Shown in pieces: positions 6,624 to 8,400 of a stretch of 8,400 nt of DNA. The first letter of the stretch is position 1, and each line of letters opens with the position of its first letter. The DNA comes from Hyphomicrobiales bacterium. Lineage in GTDB: Bacteria > Pseudomonadota > Alphaproteobacteria > Rhizobiales > TMED25. The stretch lies in assembly GCA_016780665.1 (NCBI GenBank), contig JADHLM010000046.1, forward strand, positions 1 through 8,400, given 5' to 3'. The notes beneath the pieces were generated by a model. It had not been told where the DNA came from, searched no databases, and worked only from the letters and a program-made list of their open reading frames with translations. A program made the translations under genes and the position numbers.

Positions 6624-7844
6624 ATGAAGAAAAAATATTCTCAATATATAAAAGATTCAATAGATAGTGTAATTTCTGAAGGCAGATATAGAACATTTGC
6701 AAACATTACAAGAATACGTGGTGATTATCCAAATGCAATACTTCATATGAAACCGGGTAAGAAGAAAATAATCACAGTTTGGTGTTCAAATGATTATCTT
6801 GGTATGGGGCAGAACCAGTCTGTTCTAAATGCATTAAAGGACGTTATTGATACAATTGGTGCGGGTTCGGGTGGAACTAGGAACATTTCAGGTACAACAA
6901 ACCAGCATGTTATTTTAGAAGATACTTTATCCAAATTACATAATAAAGAGTCCTCTCTGCTTTTCACATCTGGATATGTTGCGAATGATGCAACTCTATC
7001 TACTTTATCAAAAATAATTCCTGACCTCGTATTGTTGTCAGATGAAAGTAATCATGCTTCTATGATTGAAGGTATTCGTCATGGAGGTGCTTCCAAAATA
7101 ATATTCAAGCATAACGATATGGTTGATTTGGAAGAGAAGCTAATAAGGGTGGGCACTCAAAAAAATAAAGTCATAGCTTTTGAGTCTGTTTATTCCATGG
7201 ATGGTGATATTGCAAAAGTAAAAGAAATTTGTGACCTCGCAGATAAATATGATGCATTAACATATATTGATGAAGTTCATGCTGTTGGTATGTATGGTAA
7301 TACAGGAGCTGGCATGGCTGAGCATTTAAATCAAATGGAAAGAATCGATATTATAGAAGGAACCTTGGCTAAAGCATTTGGTCTAGTTGGGGGGTATATT
7401 TCTGCTGAAAAAACACTAATAGATTCCATTAGATCATATGCACCTGGATTTATATTTACAACATCACTGCCTCCATCAATAGCCGCCGGTGCGAATGTTA
7501 GTATTAACCATTTAATGGTGTCTTCAACAGAACGGGATAAAATGCATGCAAATGTGGCTTTGTTGAAATCTAAACTTACAGAAATTAATCTTCCTATAAT
7601 TCCAAATAAAAGTCATATAATCCCTATTTTAGTTGGAGACCCAATATTAACAAAAAAAGTTACAGATCAGCTATTGGATGAATTTAACATATATGTTCAA
7701 CCAATCAATTATCCAACAGTACCAAAAGGGACTGAGAGACTAAGAATAACAGCAAGTCCATATCATAAAATTGAGGATATCGATCATCTTGTAAGTTCGT
7801 TAGATAATATTTGGAGAGATATGAAAATCGCTCGTGCTGCTTAG
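6624..7844 (+). CDS. hemA: 5-aminolevulinate synthase
   Basis: This PLP enzyme condenses glycine and succinyl-CoA into 5-aminolevulinate, the first step of heme synthesis by the Shemin route, in the cytoplasm. The 406 residues match alphaproteobacterial HemA. Motifs in order are 'WCSNDYLGMG' (53-62), the glycine-rich 'GAGSGGTRNISGT' (79-91), 'DESNHASMIEGI' (140-151), 'ESVYSMDGD' (187-195), the PLP-ring aspartate D216 in 'YIDEVHAVG', and the PLP-binding lysine K250 in 'GTLAKAFGLVGGY'. Related oxoamine synthases (KBL, BioF, Spt) share the fold. The length, the 'FANITR' N-terminus and the 'YPTVPKGTERLRIT' C-terminal stretch (363-376) point to ALAS. AGGA 7 nt upstream supports the ATG. No N-terminal Cys-Pro heme regulatory motif is present. 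glyA follows after 26 bp and supplies its substrate glycine. Confidence 0.95.
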   Translation: MKKKYSQYIKDSIDSVISEGRYRTFANITRIRGDYPNAILHMKPGKKKIITVWCSNDYLGMGQNQSVLNALKDVIDTIGAGSGGTRNISGTTNQHVILEDTLSKLHNKESSLLFTSGYVANDATLSTLSKIIPDLVLLSDESNHASMIEGIRHGGASKIIFKHNDMVDLEEKLIRVGTQKNKVIAFESVYSMDGDIAKVKEICDLADKYDALTYIDEVHAVGMYGNTGAGMAEHLNQMERIDIIEGTLAKAFGLVGGYISAEKTLIDSIRSYAPGFIFTTSLPPSIAAGANVSINHLMVSSTERDKMHANVALLKSKLTEINLPIIPNKSHIIPILVGDPILTKKVTDQLLDEFNIYVQPINYPTVPKGTERLRITASPYHKIEDIDHLVSSLDNIWRDMKIARAA

Positions 7845-7870
7845 AAACATAAAATTATCATGGAGAAGAA

Positions 7871-8400
7871 ATGACAAAAGATTTTTTTACTGCCCCTTTA
7901 TCACAGATTGATCCAGAGGTTTTTCAGTCAATTGGGAAAGAAGTTGATCGTCAAAAGTTTGGTATTGAATTAATTGCTTCTGAAAATATTGTTTCAAAAG
8001 CAGTGCTAGATGCACAAGGTTCAATACTTACAAATAAATATGCCGAAGGCTATCCAAACAAAAGATATTATGGTGGATGTATGTTTGTTGATGAAACTGA
8101 GCAATTGGCAATAGATAGAGCAAAAGAGTTATTTAACTGTGATTACGCTAATGTTCAGGCACATTCCGGTTCGCAGGCAAATCAGGCTGTTATGTTAGCT
8201 CTTTTAAAACCTGGTGATGCTTTTATGGGAATGACTCTTGCAGCAGGCGGTCATCTCACACATGGTGCGGCTCCCAACTTATCTGGGAAATGGTTTAATG
8301 CGATTGGGTATGGTGTTCGTGAAGAAGACGCACTAATTGACTATGATGAACTATATCAAAAGGCTAGAGAGCATAAACCAAAACTTATAATCGCTGGTGG
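7871..8400 (+). CDS. glyA: Serine hydroxymethyltransferase, 5' part (cut by window end)
   Basis: GlyA converts serine and tetrahydrofolate into glycine and 5,10-methylenetetrahydrofolate with PLP. Only the first 176 codons are present, a little over 40% of a typical protein of about 420 residues, and the frame is still open at the window edge. Recognisable parts after the ATG are 'GIELIASENIVS' (about residues 31-42), 'NKYAEGYPNKRYYGGC' (about 56-71), 'HSGSQANQAVM' and 'GDAFMGMTLAAGGHLTHGA'. The PLP-binding lysine lies beyond the window. GGAG at 7862-7865, 5 nt before the ATG, is a good Shine-Dalgarno. It starts 26 bp after the hemA stop, so cotranscription is likely. In many alphaproteobacteria glyA is followed by nrdR and riboflavin genes, which would be the expectation downstream here. 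Confidence 0.95.
   Translation, partial: MTKDFFTAPLSQIDPEVFQSIGKEVDRQKFGIELIASENIVSKAVLDAQGSILTNKYAEGYPNKRYYGGCMFVDETEQLAIDRAKELFNCDYANVQAHSGSQANQAVMLALLKPGDAFMGMTLAAGGHLTHGAAPNLSGKWFNAIGYGVREEDALIDYDELYQKAREHKPKLIIAG

Overview
The window is an AT-rich stretch (about one third GC by eye) of what looks like an alphaproteobacterial chromosome. The best evidence is the recO-parC gene pair, a 5-aminolevulinate synthase (the Shemin/C4 route to heme, typical of alphaproteobacteria), a HemB with aspartates instead of zinc-binding cysteines, and a YcbB-like L,D-transpeptidase. Short intergenic gaps and the low GC would suit a compact-genome, possibly marine, alphaproteobacterium. That placement is inference; the species cannot be named from the sequence.

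Layout. 70-3034 (+): recO and parC, 13 bp apart, for recombination repair and topoisomerase IV. 3052-5107 (-): hemB followed by an MscS-type channel gene, separated by one base, converging on parC with a 17-bp gap. 5192-6472 (+): a secreted L,D-transpeptidase divergent from hemB across 84 bp. 6624-8400 (+): hemA (5-aminolevulinate synthase) and the start of glyA (serine hydroxymethyltransferase), 26 bp apart; glyA runs off the window.

How they fit together. The right half is rich in heme and one-carbon metabolism. GlyA makes glycine from serine, HemA condenses glycine with succinyl-CoA to 5-aminolevulinate, and HemB joins two of these into porphobilinogen. HemA and GlyA both use PLP. The transpeptidase (peptidoglycan 3-3 crosslinks) and the MscS channel (osmotic relief) are envelope functions lying between the two heme genes, with no obvious biochemical link to them.

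All six complete genes and the partial seventh are recognisable housekeeping families. I found no sign of a mobile element, CRISPR array, tRNA, rRNA or new defence or biosynthetic system. The points worth a second look are small: a possible RNA structure that hides the hemA Shine-Dalgarno, a nine-A tract at the start of hemB, a TTG start for parC, a perfect 10-bp hairpin inside parC, and an inverted repeat holding both stop codons at the parC/mscS junction.
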